In this document: in pieces, positions 1 through 12,106 of the stretch
Layout: each line of letters starts with the position of its first letter
Numbering within the stretch: position 1 is the first letter of the stretch
Source of the DNA: Epiperipatus broadwayi
Lineage: Eukaryota > Onychophora > Udeonychophora > Euonychophora > Peripatidae
NCBI GenBank assembly: GCA_028023455.1
Contig: JAQFVV010012405.1
Location: forward strand, 8,659,291-8,723,290
Direction: 5' to 3'
DNA: 64,000 nt
Made by a program: the position numbers and the translations under genes
The notes under the pieces: generated by a model
Database searches by the model: none
What the model was told of the DNA's origin: nothing
Seen by the model: only the letters and a program-made list of their open reading frames with translations

Positions 1-389
1 TAAAATAATTAATATTTTATTCACAATCAAAATGTGATATGGAAGCAACAAAAATATTTAACAAAGAAAATGGAAATTGTTTAGAATTACGGGTATTATT
101 ATTAGTTATCATACTTATCAAAACAAAATTATTCAAAATTACAGCTAAGTATAATAGATTAATTAGATATCAACACAAAACGCTTATTGGTAAGTATGTA
201 TAATACAATTAAATATACATGCTTTCTAATTTATATTTACGATAGCATATACATTTAAAACTTGGAAAAAATGTACTAGATCTTAAAATATAAGCTACAG
301 AAGTTACTCAAGTGAATCTAGATGGGGACAATATGAGATTGACATTGCTAAATAATTATAAATAATACCCCCTCCCCCCTTTTTTTTTT
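1..389 (-). other. 3' flank of the NAT8-like gene
   Basis: AT-rich flank downstream of the acetyltransferase stop codon on the minus strand. A minus-strand AATAAA hexamer (plus-strand tttatt at 16-21) lies about 370 bases past the stop and is a candidate polyadenylation signal. A C/T run at 368-390 directly abuts the stop codon. No other gene is seen. Confidence 0.4.
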
Positions 390-1067
390 TTAGATTTGCT
401 TATTTAATTCTTTTCGTAGTTCATAAATACCCACCATGACGAGCCCTTTTAAATAAGGTTTAAAATAAAAATTTACAATTTCAAATCCAAATTTTATATA
501 TAAACGGCGAGCGGGGATGTGGAATTCTGTTGTTATTAATTCAATCGCGACATATCCTCGTTGCTTACAAAATTCCATTACAACGTCTAGTAACTGCATT
601 CCAATTCCGAGTCTCCTATAACAATTTTTAATTGCCATACGACGTAACCAAGCAACTGAAGATTTTCCTTCTTTCCGTACTATAGCTACAGTTCCGATTA
701 CTTGATTCTGAAATTCTGCTACCCATAAATGACAAAAAGAATTTGCTAAATATATAGTTTCAATATTTCGCATATCTGATTGAGGAGGACCATGCACAAT
801 ATATATAAAACCTATATAAATTGAAATATATAAAATAAAAAATAAAAGAAATATGCTTAGAATCAAAATTACTACAGACTGAAAAATATAGTATATAACA
901 ATAGCAACAATCGCGACGATGAAAATAAAAGAATTTCTTCTTATTGCCATGACATACGCTGGCCAAACATTATCCATTGTCCCTTCCATTACAACTTTCT
1001 GACATATTTTACTATCTTTTGAATTATAACATCTGATTATTATTTGATTTTCAATACGATCATCCAT
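390..1067 (-). CDS. NAT8/camello-like N-acetyltransferase, membrane anchored
   Basis: Complete single-exon frame of 225 codons. The N-terminal 45 residues are followed by a strongly hydrophobic stretch (about residues 46-92), long enough for one or two membrane segments. A GNAT acetyltransferase fold follows. The acetyl-CoA pyrophosphate-binding motif R-x-x-G-x-G is RRLGIG at residues 151-156, preceded by a beta strand ending in LRRMAI. The family's late motif ARRLYIKFGFE is at 187-197. This order (short cytosolic N-terminus, hydrophobic anchor, GNAT domain) and length match the NAT8/camello family, whose members act at ER or Golgi membranes on lysines or cysteine conjugates. The substrate of this copy cannot be told. 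The ATG at 1067-1065 is chosen because the hydrophobic anchor and the family length fit it. A tttcag three bases upstream of the ATG on the minus strand could be a splice acceptor of a 5'UTR intron. The gene is intact and divergent from TBCA. Confidence 0.85.
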   Translation of the reverse strand: MDDRIENQIIIRCYNSKDSKICQKVVMEGTMDNVWPAYVMAIRRNSFIFIVAIVAIVIYYIFQSVVILILSIFLLFFILYISIYIGFIYIVHGPPQSDMRNIETIYLANSFCHLWVAEFQNQVIGTVAIVRKEGKSSVAWLRRMAIKNCYRRLGIGMQLLDVVMEFCKQRGYVAIELITTEFHIPARRLYIKFGFEIVNFYFKPYLKGLVMVGIYELRKELNKQI

Positions 1068-1266
1068 AAACTGAAATTCTAGTTGAATAATTGTTTATAG
1101 ATTATTTTAGTATCTGCCTTATGCTTGAACTTTGAACTATAAATTACTTCATAGACGCCATGTTTAAGTGAATCGCGCATACTGTCAGCCGGTTTAATGT
1201 ACAATTTTAACTTCATTACAATTATTAATTTTTGATTAAGTTTTCATACATTATCTGGTGGCAGCT
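1068..1266. promoter_or_regulatory. Candidate bidirectional promoter between NAT8-like gene and TBCA
   Basis: The two start codons, on opposite strands, are 199 bases apart. The interval has several CpGs in a CpG-poor window (gacgcc, tcgcgc, gccgg around 1153-1192). It contains AACATGGCGTC on the minus strand (about 1151-1161), which resembles the YY1 site common near animal start sites. Transcription starts cannot be placed. Shared promoter function is inferred from geometry. Confidence 0.5.
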
Positions 1267-1316
1267 ATGGATCCTAGAATTAAAAATGTAAAAATTAAAA
1301 GTGGAATTGTTAAAAG
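1267..1316 (+). CDS. TBCA: Tubulin-binding cofactor A, exon 1 (coding part)
   Basis: ATG at 1267 opens 16 codons plus two bases, reading MDPRIKNVKIKSGIVK and then AG. This matches the known N-terminus of TBCA (start, DPR, basic IKIKTGVVKR-like segment). The exon ends AAAAG|gtggga, a usable GT donor. The split codon AG is completed by the first G of exon 2 to give Arg, exactly where the family has VKR-L. TBCA is a small cytosolic chaperone of three helices that captures beta-tubulin released by the CCT chaperonin before handing it to the cofactor D/E complex. Kozak context is gcagctATGG (T at -1, G at +4; -3 is G). Confidence 0.9.
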
Positions 1317-2149
1317 GTGGGAGACTATTCGTTTTTAAATTATCATTAGCTTTTTATTGTTATTTTGATTTCAAATTTGTAAATAATAATTGTTTGTTAG
1401 ATGACTTTCTTCCTGTTTTATTTCTTATAATAATCTATAAAAATAAATTCCTATAATTTTTAAATTATCAAATAAAACGTAATGGCAATTTTATTTCTGT
1501 ATGCTTAAATTTTAATATTTAATTAAAGAATTTAAAATAAATTGCAGAATATTTCTGTAGACACAAAAGATTTTCTAACGCTGCAAACGTTTTTAGTTTA
1601 TGAAAGTAAATAAATATTTTTACATTAATAATAATTTTATGTCAAAATCGTTATTTATATTTGTAGATTCACGTTGATTACTGTCATATAATTAGAGTAG
1701 TTCTGGATTTTTTTATTCAGTTTTAATATTTAATAATTTTTTTGTTTGTTTTATATTTTTAACAAAAATAAAACAATTGTAATTTATTTTTTTACATCGT
1801 AAAAATATAACAATTTTTAAATACCTTGTATTAAATTTGTAATGTCGTCTGCTTCTACTATGATCTTCATATATTCATAGTCGTAACCGGATATTGATTT
1901 ACATACGAGTTCATTAGATTTAGAAAAATAATAAATAAATAGCCTGCATTTCGTAGTCATGTAAAATTACGACATAAATTCTGATCAAGTTAATTAAATT
2001 ACCATAAAGGTTGGATATAGAATTAGGGTTAATTTCATTTGTGCATTAGTTAGCTCAACAGCCACCCGCAAATGGCTTTAGTTATACCAATTCCAAGAGA
2101 AAAAGTCAAAACTATTAATACCCTAGAGATGAATTTTGCATAACTATAC

Positions 2150-4260
2150 AAACCAATCTGTGAACTACAAATTCGTCCATGCTAGTCTATGCTATTTTTA
2201 AATTTTTTTCTATAGAAAATTTTTCAACATTATATCATATATACCTTCCCAAATATATTCTCTTTTCCGACATATCTTTTCGATGAAAACAATCACCATT
2301 GAACTTCTTTAGAATGACTTGGAGATAATTTTTATAATGTAAATGGGATCTCGCTCTTCCACAAATTTTAGGAAATTTTATTTGTTTCATATTTTCACTC
2401 CAATGAAGATATGATTATACAATAATAAATTTTGTTGTATCACTACTAGAAAGTTGAATATATTTATTGGTCTTATGGTCTGTTATTGTAATTTAAAAAT
2501 TTTATGGAGCATTCTTTAATAAAACATTTCTAATAACAATTATGTTACAATGATACAGAATCCAAATCTCATTTCTATACTCTAAATTAGGTAAAATAAT
2601 AATCCTAAATACAGTAATTTAATTGCAGTAGTTATTTTTCTGTCATGAAATACTTATATTAAAATTCATTAAAAGCAGTAGCAGCTCATTGGAATTTATA
2701 TTACACATCAATATCGAAATCCACCTTTCTAGTTAAAAAACTACCAAAATATTTAAATTAGCATACATTTTCAAGTTATTCAAACTAAGAATTGCTGAAA
2801 ATTTATATTTCATTGAATGAGATTTTTTGTACATTTATTTCTAAATCGAAGTTTTAAATTCAAAATATTAAGTACATCTTATAAATCGTCTTTTGAACTG
2901 CTAAAAATAGCACAATGATCAGCATGCTGTAAATCCAGAATCCAAAAAGGTGAAATTTTTGTTTTTGCTTTTAATCATTTCAAATTAAAAATTTCATTAT
3001 ATAAATTTGTATCTTTTCTTGATCTCTAATTCATTAATTAAACTGCCTATAAATAATTCCAATCATCACATTCATAAAAATTTGAAACCACGTTGCAGCA
3101 AGCATATATTATATTGGTTAATATCAGTTTTTGTTTCAAATGTCTCAGACTTTCCAACTGTATTAATAGCATGTTTTCTCATTCTTTCATGTAGAAGCTG
3201 CATAATACAAATAAATTTTGATGGACAATCAATTTTATTCAATACCATAGATTTATTCAATCAATTGAGTCAAATGCCTTGATTATATCAATAAAAACTA
3301 TGTAAATCTTTTTTTTTCTTTTGACATTTTTTTTTAACATTTGTTTGACAACAAAAGCATGTCTATAGTGCTTCTTGATTTTCTAGAACTACCTTGAGTC
3401 TTGAATAACTTTTTATCTTCCAATCATTTATCTATGGTTCTGGAAGCAACTTATCCAACAAAATATTTGAAAATATTTTTGGTAGTAGATAATAATGATA
3501 TTCCAGGAAAATTACTGTAATCTTATTTATTCTTTTATATTTTTAGTTGCATTCTTAATATTAGAGGGAACAATGTTATGAATTTATTTCTAAAAAATTT
3601 CTATATTATTAAAGCTAACATATCTTCATATTTCTTAATTTCTAATCCCATTAGGACCTGAAATCTTTTTTCAAGATTATAAACAGCTGTTTTGACTTTA
3701 TTAAGTTGAAAATCTTTGTCCAAATTTAATTAAAATGAGTACGGTAAAATGAATATATCATTAAAAGTTTTCATCTCGGTTCTTGTATCATTATTCAAAA
3801 GAAAATCAAAATACTCTTTCCATCTGTTTGAAAAGTCATTATTATCTTATGAGGAAGAGCCATTGTTGGATTTAATAGGATTGTAGTACTGCTTTTCAGG
3901 TCCATATGAAGTTTTCAATGCGTCAAAAAAAGATCTAGAGATCATAACAACAAATGTCTCTCTTTTTTGTAGTCTTAATCCACTAATTATTTTTAAGCCT
4001 TCGTACTAGTCTTTGAATTTCTGTCTTTAAATCTCTATATTTATTAAGAAACCTCACATTTCATTTATTATTCTGTCAAGTAGAAAATGCATATTTTCTT
4101 ATAATCATGTCACTAATAATAAGATCATTGTCAGAAAATCAGTTATGATTTTTCTTTTTTAGTGAATCCAAGAATTGATTTACTTCTATCCATTGACGAT
4201 CCTCAATGTCCAATTAGCAATTTTAATATTTAGTAGCTATTGAAATTTAGCAGAAATATT
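2150..4260 (-). pseudogene. Decayed LINE reverse transcriptase
   Basis: Reading the minus strand, fragments in shifting frames follow the order of one widespread animal LINE. A linker segment reads NHN-stop-FSDNDLIISDMI (about 4170-4100), where a stop replaces the family's DWF tryptophan. Then come FFDALKTSYGP (about 3935-3900), the palm motif A as FIDIIKAFDSID (about 3290-3255), and CPSKFICIMQLLHERM (about 3230-3185). A remnant of the C-terminal segment (IPFTL, then RKDMSEKRIYLG) lies near 2350-2250. Many stops and frameshifts break it, so it is inactive. The catalytic motif C (xxDD) could not be found. Boundaries are approximate, and the endonuclease part may extend rightwards towards 5000. 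This family differs from the RTE and CCHC LINEs elsewhere in the window. Confidence 0.6.
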
Positions 4261-7200
4261 ATTTACTTCTAAAATAAGCATCAATTTTTTTTTTCAAATA
4301 TGATTGAAATAATATCTGTATTTTAAATCTTAAAGTATATCAATTTATAATTTTTCTAATAATTTGGACTTGTAAATGATCATATAATATGAATCTCTCT
4401 TCTGTTCTGACTCATGACTGTAATATAATATTAAATATTTTTAGGAATGGAAGTATCCATGCATCTTTATAACAATTTTTCTGCCTATACATAATATTTG
4501 TGATAGACAATCCGTGTGTTGTGCAAATATTCTATAACAGTAGAGTATTTAAGTTTACATTACTCATACTATTATTTTCATTGGCTTTTGGATAAAGTCT
4601 ATTTGTATCAATACATATTAGAGTCTGTCAAGAAAATAAAATCAATCTTATAATAGTATTGTAATAATGCTATTTAACTAATGTTGAAGCATATGCACTT
4701 ATAAAATGAGTGCTGGTACCATTATGCAAGTCAAGTTTAACTCATATCTTTTCATTGGTATAATGAGAAATTCCAATAAAACATAACTTTAAATTAGTCT
4801 TTACAGCAACACCATATAGTCTTCTTTCATTAATTGAGCTGCTCTCCAAAAAACACTCTTAGCCAATTAAATTGTTCTATTAATATCCTTTAGGAGATGA
4901 GTTTGATCAAAAGCAGTTATATTGATCTTAAATCTTCAATAGTTTCTTATTCACATGAACTATCTTCCAGTCAGAACTTGAAGAGTTTGAATCAATAAAA
5001 TTTAATCATGTTTACACAATCAAACATTAATATTAACTATAATGCGAATTCGTTTGGATTCAAACTCTTAGGTTTTTTTTTTTTAAATTTCAAGCTATTA
5101 GTGTGAATAATATGAAGGATTAAAAGTGACTTTTTGTATTTTAAGTCCTCACTGATGAAGGCAAAAATCTGTGGATGTGAATATAGCACTATACATTTGT
5201 GTCCATAAATTATTCAGGTTCATAGTAGAAAACTACTTTCAAAAGCATATGAGAAAGCTCGGAAAGTTATATGATGTTATTGTTGATATAAAGCTAGTTC
5301 ATTGTAATTTTTGAAGAATATAATAAAAACTCGAGAATTTACAAATGATATATCTCAGCATATTAAAATTTATAATGTACTGCTAAAAATATGATGCTAA
5401 AATCAATTATATGAAGACAATGTGTACGGTATTTTCTTAAGAATAATAATTTTTTAGACACATGGAATTATTATTGATCAATGAGCATATAAATATTATT
5501 GTACTGGTGAAAATGAAAAAGAGGATCAATTAAATGGCATTGTTTTTGATAAACTAGTGCATACATACTGTGACCTTCTAAATGGGCCCAAGAAACAAAT
5601 TTTAAGTAGATAGCACTGTATCAGTAATAACTAATTGCATTTAGCTAAAAAAAAAAAAAAAGTGAAATAACATAAAATTTAAAAAAATTTTCATTAATAA
5701 TCCATGACCTTGTTTAGAAAGTTACTTACCGATATTATTTAGAAGTTTTAAGGCATTTAGTATTTCTTTGATGGGTATTTAATGGTAGAAAGGGGAGTGG
5801 CTGCCACAGAAACTGTTAGTGTGTAGGTTGAGTTGATACAGATTTGTCTGTAAGACTGGTTGATATTTGTTTAGTGATTTTCTGGTTTATTTGCTCATTG
5901 ATACTCCGGTCCATAGTATAGTTAATACAGTATATTTGACTCGTGGTCATATAGGCTTCTATTTTGATCAGATTGGTTTAGTACTTCTAGTGCAGCATAT
6001 GTATGTGCTATCTTACAACTTCATCTCTCACTCATGTATTTAATCATGATACAGAATACTATGTCTTACAGTGAAATACTTAAATTCATAATAAATATCT
6101 TTGATAACCGATTTAAACACATTTTGAGTGATTAATGGTTAGATGGGTCGGTGAATTGTTAGATAGATTAAATACATTATCAATTATTTTATTTACTGGG
6201 TGATTTTTTTATTATTATTTCATTTTAGAAGTATAAAGAATATTTTTATTTAATTTGATTTAATATCATTTAAAGGTCAGAATAATTTTTTTTTCTCTCC
6301 AAGAGAGAAAAGATTTGTTGAATATTTCCAGCTAATTATCTTAGTGCAAAAGGTGGGGTTGACCTTTGAGGGGAGTAACCTCTTGATTAGTGGAAGAAAT
6401 GGATATCTAAGCAATAATCATAACAAAAAAATAGATATTTACAAGAAAGTAATCTTTTTTTTAATACAATCCTCTCTCTCTCTGGGTAGTTCTTCCAAAT
6501 CAAATGTTAATATTCATTTTAAATTCAAAAGTATGACATTTCTTTAAGTATTATTTTCTTATATGAAGCTAGTTAAAATAATTTTCTTTGGAATATAAAG
6601 AAAAGGATGAGAACATAATCGACTTCAACAAGGTATATCACACTGTGTTTTCAATTAACTAACTTTAGATTTAATATCATCATTTAAAATGCATACGTGC
6701 GTCTATAACTCAAGTTTAACTCATCTAACCTTAATCTTTAGTGTAATAAAAAAAATGGAGTTTTATGAATTTTGCTATTTTATGGGAGAAATTATGCTGA
6801 ACTTTTTAACAAAACATTTCATAAACTCTAGATTAAAAATTTCTTTTGACTATAGAAAAGTAAAACCGAAATGGAAGGATGTGTGTGTCTAATTTAGTGT
6901 AACATGCCATAAATTATTATTGGATGAGAATTATATCTAACCATTCATATCTTCTAGGATTAAAGAATTGAATGTGTGAATTATATAAAACTAATGGATA
7001 ACTAACCTCTATTAAATATGCTTATAACTTAACGTGAATGGAATAGCATGAATATTACATGTGTACATTTTTTTATTGTTCTTCTCATTGATACTTAACA
7101 TATCAGTAAAATATATTGTCATTTAAAGAATTATGTAAACTTAAATGAATATCATAAATTAATTAACTATTCGCCTAATGGATGGCCTTTGATAAAGTAT

Positions 7201-7685
7201 TATGAATTTCTTGATAAATGAAATTATAGTCAATGTTAATTGGTGGAAAACTGATGCTCCTTTTGAAATTTACAAGAATGATTGCTGAACTGTAAAATTG
7301 TGAAATCACCAGTTAATCAAATGATAAAATATTACTAGAAATCTGGAGCAGTAAATGTAATTTGTCATTATGAAAAGAAAATATGTTGACATGCTATATT
7401 GTCAGCAATTTCAATTGGCTATTTGCTAAGAACTTTGGAAACTGTTTTTCAATTGGATCCCAAAATGCATATTGTTTGTCGTGTGGAAATTTGTCTATAT
7501 GTCTACTAACATCTATTCGTTTTGTAATTATTATCATTATCTTCAATATGTCTAAGAGGCATTATTTACAGACTGTACGAATGAACTTTTACTTTCCAGC
7601 TAAAGAAGATTTAATCATTTCTTTTTGTTGTTAGTGTATGGTAGATAGGTAGATCAATTTATTTGTCTTTATGTTGTTTTCTTTT
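4261..7685. other. Intronic AT-rich sequence, nothing identified
   Basis: Short open frames occur near 6344-6547, 6689-6892 and 7383-7634. They are compositionally biased, lack family motifs and lie inside the TBCA intron, so they are not called. Homopolymer runs occur at about 5646-5661 and 5068-5080. Part of the left end may be the eroded endonuclease region of the preceding LINE. Confidence 0.5.
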
Positions 7686-7763
7686 ATTACTTTCTTTTGC
7701 TCTGCTTATGTTAGCAGTAGAAGTATTACTTTCTTTTGCTCTGCTTATGTTAGCAGTAGAAGT
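7686..7763. repeat. Perfect 39-bp tandem duplication
   Basis: A 39-base unit beginning attactttcttttgctctgc is present twice, head to tail, without a mismatch (7686-7724 and 7725-7763). The identity indicates a recent slippage or duplication event. Confidence 0.9.
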
Positions 7764-9693
7764 ATTTATTTGCTATTATGAAGCTAGCAGCTAATTTAAA
7801 AAGGGATAAATGCATAAAAAAAAATATTGTTTTATTTTTGTGTTGTTAGAGATGATGGAGTCTGTTTAATAACAATTGTTATACCTAAAAATTTGAAGCA
7901 TTTATAATTCATCATGAATTAAAGATTTATTTTTGATTTATTGGTTAATATTAGTCTAATATCTATGTATTAAATATGATTTGAAATTATTTTGCACATG
8001 TTATGCGTATGTGTGCCTGTTTTGTGCAATTCATTTATATAATTGTTAAATTTATAGTCACTTGACTTGTATTTTTTCTGATCAGTTTTGGATGATGTAA
8101 TATGCCAAAAGAGATTAAAGAATTAGGAATTTATATACAAACAAATTTTTTTTTTTATATTTAGAATGAAATGTGTTAGGTAGCTATGAAAAAGAAATCA
8201 TTAAGGATATATATTATATTGTCAGGGATTGAGAGAACTCTCTCTTAGTTTATTTAAATATTTATCATGAGTGGATTATATTTCCTAGATTAAGCATTTG
8301 TGTATTATGATGGTTATATTATATGAAGTAAAGTAGTGTATTTCCCTTGTTTTCGGTGATAAGACTGAGTCCACACCAATATTGAATCTCTGAATAAGGT
8401 TAGGAAGTCACTATATTTTGTCGTTTAGATTAGTAGAATTAAGAAGGTCTTCTTGTCCCTCATGTGTCCATTTTTGAATGTTTTTCCATTGTATAGTCAT
8501 AGCTATGTGTAATATAGTTGTCAATTAAAATAAATGGTAGGATTAATTTATTTTATGGAGCATCTGAAGCAGAATGGTGCTAAAGTCGTTGGTTGGTCTA
8601 TGGCATCTTCCATATTATGATATTTTATCTCTTAATTTCATAAACAAACCGATGGGATGTAGCTATGTTGATTATATTATAATAGATGGCATAATACAGA
8701 AGCATGCACAAAATACTATTGATTCTGAAGAGATGGATGAAATTTATCACTGGATTTGTAAGTCTCGGGTAGATATTTCAAATCATATCATACTAATTTA
8801 TTTAAATTTTAAATCATCAAATCCTCGAAATGATTCATCCTCATCTGAATGAGTAAATAAACAAGAAAAAAGAAAGTGTAGCTAGTTAATAGAATTGCTA
8901 AATCGATTCATAAAGGACAGTGTGACCTCTAACTCATATGTTTAGATACATATTGCATTGTTTAATTACCCAGTGTTGGTTTGGTTGACAAAGGATATTA
9001 GAATTAGCTGATAGCATGCATATATGTGAAGTAAAGATGTAAAGGTATTTCTTCGTTTTGTCAGTTCATGTTACAGGAATGTGTAATAAAATAAAGTTAC
9101 GAGTTCTGGAATATAATAAAAAAAAAAAGAAAAGAGAAGAAAAATATAAATATCGGGTATCAAGTTCTGTAAGATATATTTGTAAATTTAGAAGTTATAG
9201 TTGATAAATCTAGTCAATAGACTCTGAAACTCTGATCCTAATATAAACTAATTGTATTTACTTTGGTTACATAATGTAATAAATGTTTCATTTATTTTGA
9301 ACTTTGTTGAGAGTTGTTCTTTTACATGCATTCGTATTCTTAGTTTCCACACCTACATATCCAATATGGTTTAATTGCACTATTTCATGAATTTAATAAT
9401 GAACATGTTCAAATCTGATGATAATATTTTTTGATCCAATTATTATATGAAATGCTTAATTATTTGATGAACTTCTGAGAAAGTTTATGTACTTCGTTAT
9501 TCTTTGGATAATGATTTGAAATAAAAAAGGTACCTCATTTCTTTCGTTGTCTAACTGCTATCTCATTAGAACAATACTCAATTTTATGTCGTTATCTTTT
9601 ATGATAGTAATTGCTAGCTATTATATAGTATGAATTTTTAAATAAGTTATATAATAAAACCCTGAGATATTCCCTTATTGTTTCAAAGTAGAT
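7764..9693. other. Intronic sequence, nothing identified
   Basis: A 92-codon open frame at 8574-8852 has no recognisable family, no plausible splice context and sits in the TBCA intron. It is not called as a gene. The rest is AT-rich non-coding sequence. Confidence 0.5.
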
Positions 9694-9910
9694 TGATTTA
9701 AACTTATATCATACAGTAAAGTTGATTAGTGTTATATCTTGTTTTATTTAATTTAAACTTATTATACTGTAAAAGTTGACTAGTGCTATATCTTTGTCTC
9801 ATTTAATTTAGATTTATACAGTAAAAATTGATTAGTGCTATATTTTTGTTTTATTTAATTTAAACTTATCATACAGTAAAAAGCTGATTAATGCCATATC
9901 TTTATTTTGA
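9694..9910. repeat. Minisatellite, about four degenerate 55-62-bp units
   Basis: Four successive copies share the pattern TTTAAACTTAT-ATACAGTAAA-GTTGATTAGTGCTATATCTTTGTTTTATT. Each differs by a few substitutions and small indels. Confidence 0.8.
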
Positions 9911-10369
9911 TCTATTAAAGTACTACTGTGGTTAATCAGAAACGCATTTAGATGATGGGAGGAGCTAAAGTGAACTATAACTTATTACTTTGAATGGATG
10001 GAACTTTATCAATTTCAACTACAGTACTTATTTATCGAAAAACCAAGTAGATATTTTAATATTTCCTCCTGTATTTTATTTGCCTTTTATATATTATGGA
10101 ACTCTATGCCCCCCCCCCCCCACTGAGCTAAGCTATAGTTGGACATTATTCTAAGAATCTCGATAGTGATTCAAAGTAGAGACAGATTAGTAGTTTATTC
10201 TATTATCAATAGAATTGGCACCCTGGGTATTTATTCATAGGAGATGTAGGATTGGTGTTGGGGAGAGTTACAATACATATTCATAAATTTGTGTTAAATT
10301 AATATGTATTTAAATATTTGATATTGCAGCTGGTTTCAGTAACATTTTTATACCAACTGCAAAAAGTAA

Positions 10370-10440
10370 AATCCTTGTCATATAGTGGGAGTTCATTTGC
10401 CTGCCAAGCCTAGCCTGGGGTTTGAATTTTGATAAAAGTT
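10370..10440 (+). repeat. tRNA-Gly(GCC)-like remnant, probably an old SINE head
   Basis: The text atagtgggagttcatttgcc, then tgccaag and cctggggtttgaattttg, follows a glycine tRNA from A box through a GCC anticodon loop to a B box. The B box is degraded (GTTTGAATT in place of GTTCGAATC). The acceptor stem does not pair. It is a remnant and not a working tRNA gene. Confidence 0.4.
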
Positions 10441-10789
10441 CAAAATTTTTTCAGCAAACTTAGAATTTTATTTTAGATAGTTGTCCACAGTCAATTAGCT
10501 AAATGATCTACTATTATTTGGGAACTGTTCTTGTAATTATTTTAGGTAGAAGATTGACAAAGAAAATGTAAACTTTACTCTGGTAATGCATATGTGTTTT
10601 TTCCTTTACCGTTTCTTTTAGAAAAACTGGGAAGACTTGCCTTTCATTTAAAATGGTTATACTTTATCTTTTATTAAATTAATCTTTTTTATTTAGGAAA
10701 AGAAAGTGTTGTGTATTCAAATTGCAAGCATTCCGAATACCGACAAACAAAATAATAAATAATAAGAAATAGCGAACAGTCTGCTACCC

Positions 10790-11225
10790 TCACAACTCAA
10801 ATATATATAGAGTTCTATTTAGTTCACTTCCCTCGATGTACTTTAAGACTGGCTGCTTTCAAGATGGTTACCACTGGTTTCAGTTTCCCAAATACTTTGG
10901 CCCCCGGTCCAGTTTAGCTGCACGCAAACACATCTGGCTTTATCGTAGAGCACTGCGACTGTCAGTATGAGCTACTTTTAGCTGCAGTCACTTCCGTCTT
11001 TCGACTATAGTCCGTTTAATAAACTCACTGGAAAGCCACTGGAAAATCAACTCTGCACATCTAGCTGCTATCCAGATGGTTTCCTCCAGCTTTGGTTTCC
11101 CAAACTCTTTGGGCCTGTTCAGCTGCTACCCATGAACACATTTTCACTGATCACTGCACTGTCATTGAAGCTACTGTCTTACATCTCTCTCCAACATGAA
11201 CCGGAAAATGAACAATGCACCTTGT
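10790..11225. repeat. GC-richer block with two 212-bp tandem units
   Basis: This block stands out from the AT-rich surroundings. A segment starting gctgctttcaagatggtt at 10852 recurs as gctgctatccagatggtt at 11064. Both continue with CAGTTTCCCAAA/GGTTTCCCAAAC-CTTTGG and a later CACTGC-ACTGTCA-GCTACT. The unit is about 212 bp and the copies are clearly diverged. No coding frame is supported. It could be a fragment of a larger repeat such as an LTR, but paired ends were not found. Confidence 0.55.
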
Positions 11226-11373
11226 TGCTTATTCTATTTATAGTTTTTAAATACTCACACAATTAATTACTTTTCCATATGCAGTAATGTTTTTAGATCT
11301 ATAACTAATTAATTGGGGTCTTGTGAATTCATTTCCATATAAGGTAATTTATAGTCTATTCCATTAATTAATT

Positions 11374-11406
11374 AGTCTCTTGTCAAGAAATATTTGTAAT
11401 CAGCAA
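11374..11406. repeat. Perfect 13-bp inverted repeat with 7-base loop
   Basis: CAAGAAATATTTG, loop taatcag, CAAATATTTCTTG. The stem is perfect. It lies in intron sequence and no function is implied. The flanks 11226-11373 and 11407-11987 show nothing identifiable. Confidence 0.7.
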
Positions 11407-11987
11407 ATATTTCTTGGAATTTATCGATCGCAATTAACATAAATTATTTAATTAAATTTACTGCTTATCAGTTCACGATCTAAATATATTTCTCTAATAT
11501 TTTCTACTTTTTCTGAAGTGCACAAACTTATAGTAATGTAAATATAAATATTTTTACAAAATATAGCGGAAAGAATAAAAATAATAAAGTTTAATTCCAA
11601 ATGTTTATTTCCTAATAATTAATTAAAAAATGTAAAAAATTTATATTCTTTAGGTTTATCTTTTGGCTGTCCATTTGTTTTATAATAGATATTTTGTATT
11701 TTTGTAAATGTTACTTATGAATATCATAAAAATACTTCTTTTTAATCTAAATTAAAAATTTTGGTTTGTTTTAGTATTTATTTATTATTATTTAAAATAT
11801 ACATTGTATGTAAGTAAATAATTTTCAAGAAATTATAAATAAAATCATATAAAATATGCATATTCATTAGAACCAATTTAATCCAGCAACACTTATAATC
11901 AAATACATTAAAAAAGTAATCGTCCCCTGTTTATAGCGTGGACTACTCACAATTTCAATAATCCACAATTTGGAAAAAATATTAAAT

Positions 11988-12106
11988 AAAAAAGTTAGAA
12001 ATGTCAAGCATTGGTGGCTTAGTGGTTAGCATAGCTGCCTTCCAAGCAGCTGGCCTGGGTTCGCTTCCCAGTCATCGCTTTGACATATGAAAAAAAAGTT
12101 AGAAAT
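11988..12106 (+). mobile_element. SINE derived from tRNA-Gly(TCC), with 15-bp target duplication
   Basis: The body 12003-12091 begins gtcaagcattggtggcttag and follows a glycine tRNA. The A box is TGGCTTAGTGG, the anticodon loop CTTCCAA gives TCC, and the B box is GGTTCGCTTCC. After the tRNA part comes a short tail, ctttgacatatg, then an A run. The target-site duplication aaaaaagttagaaat is at 11988-12002 and 12092-12106 and is perfect. This is a textbook LINE-mobilised insertion and reads as one of the youngest here. The 3' tail tgacatatg-A(n) is shared by the other copies of this family in the window. Confidence 0.92.

Noticed and set aside
8574-8852. 92-codon open frame.
   Set aside because: No recognisable motif, biased composition, and located in the TBCA intron on an AT-rich background where such frames arise by chance.
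7686-9910. CRISPR-like repeats.
   Set aside because: The repeats are adjacent without unique spacers, and the genome is eukaryotic.
12003-12091. Functional tRNA-Gly gene.
   Set aside because: A and B boxes are good but the acceptor stem and TCATCGC end do not pair. There is an A-tail with a target duplication, so it is a SINE. The same applies to 41071, 44981, 48101 and 58430.
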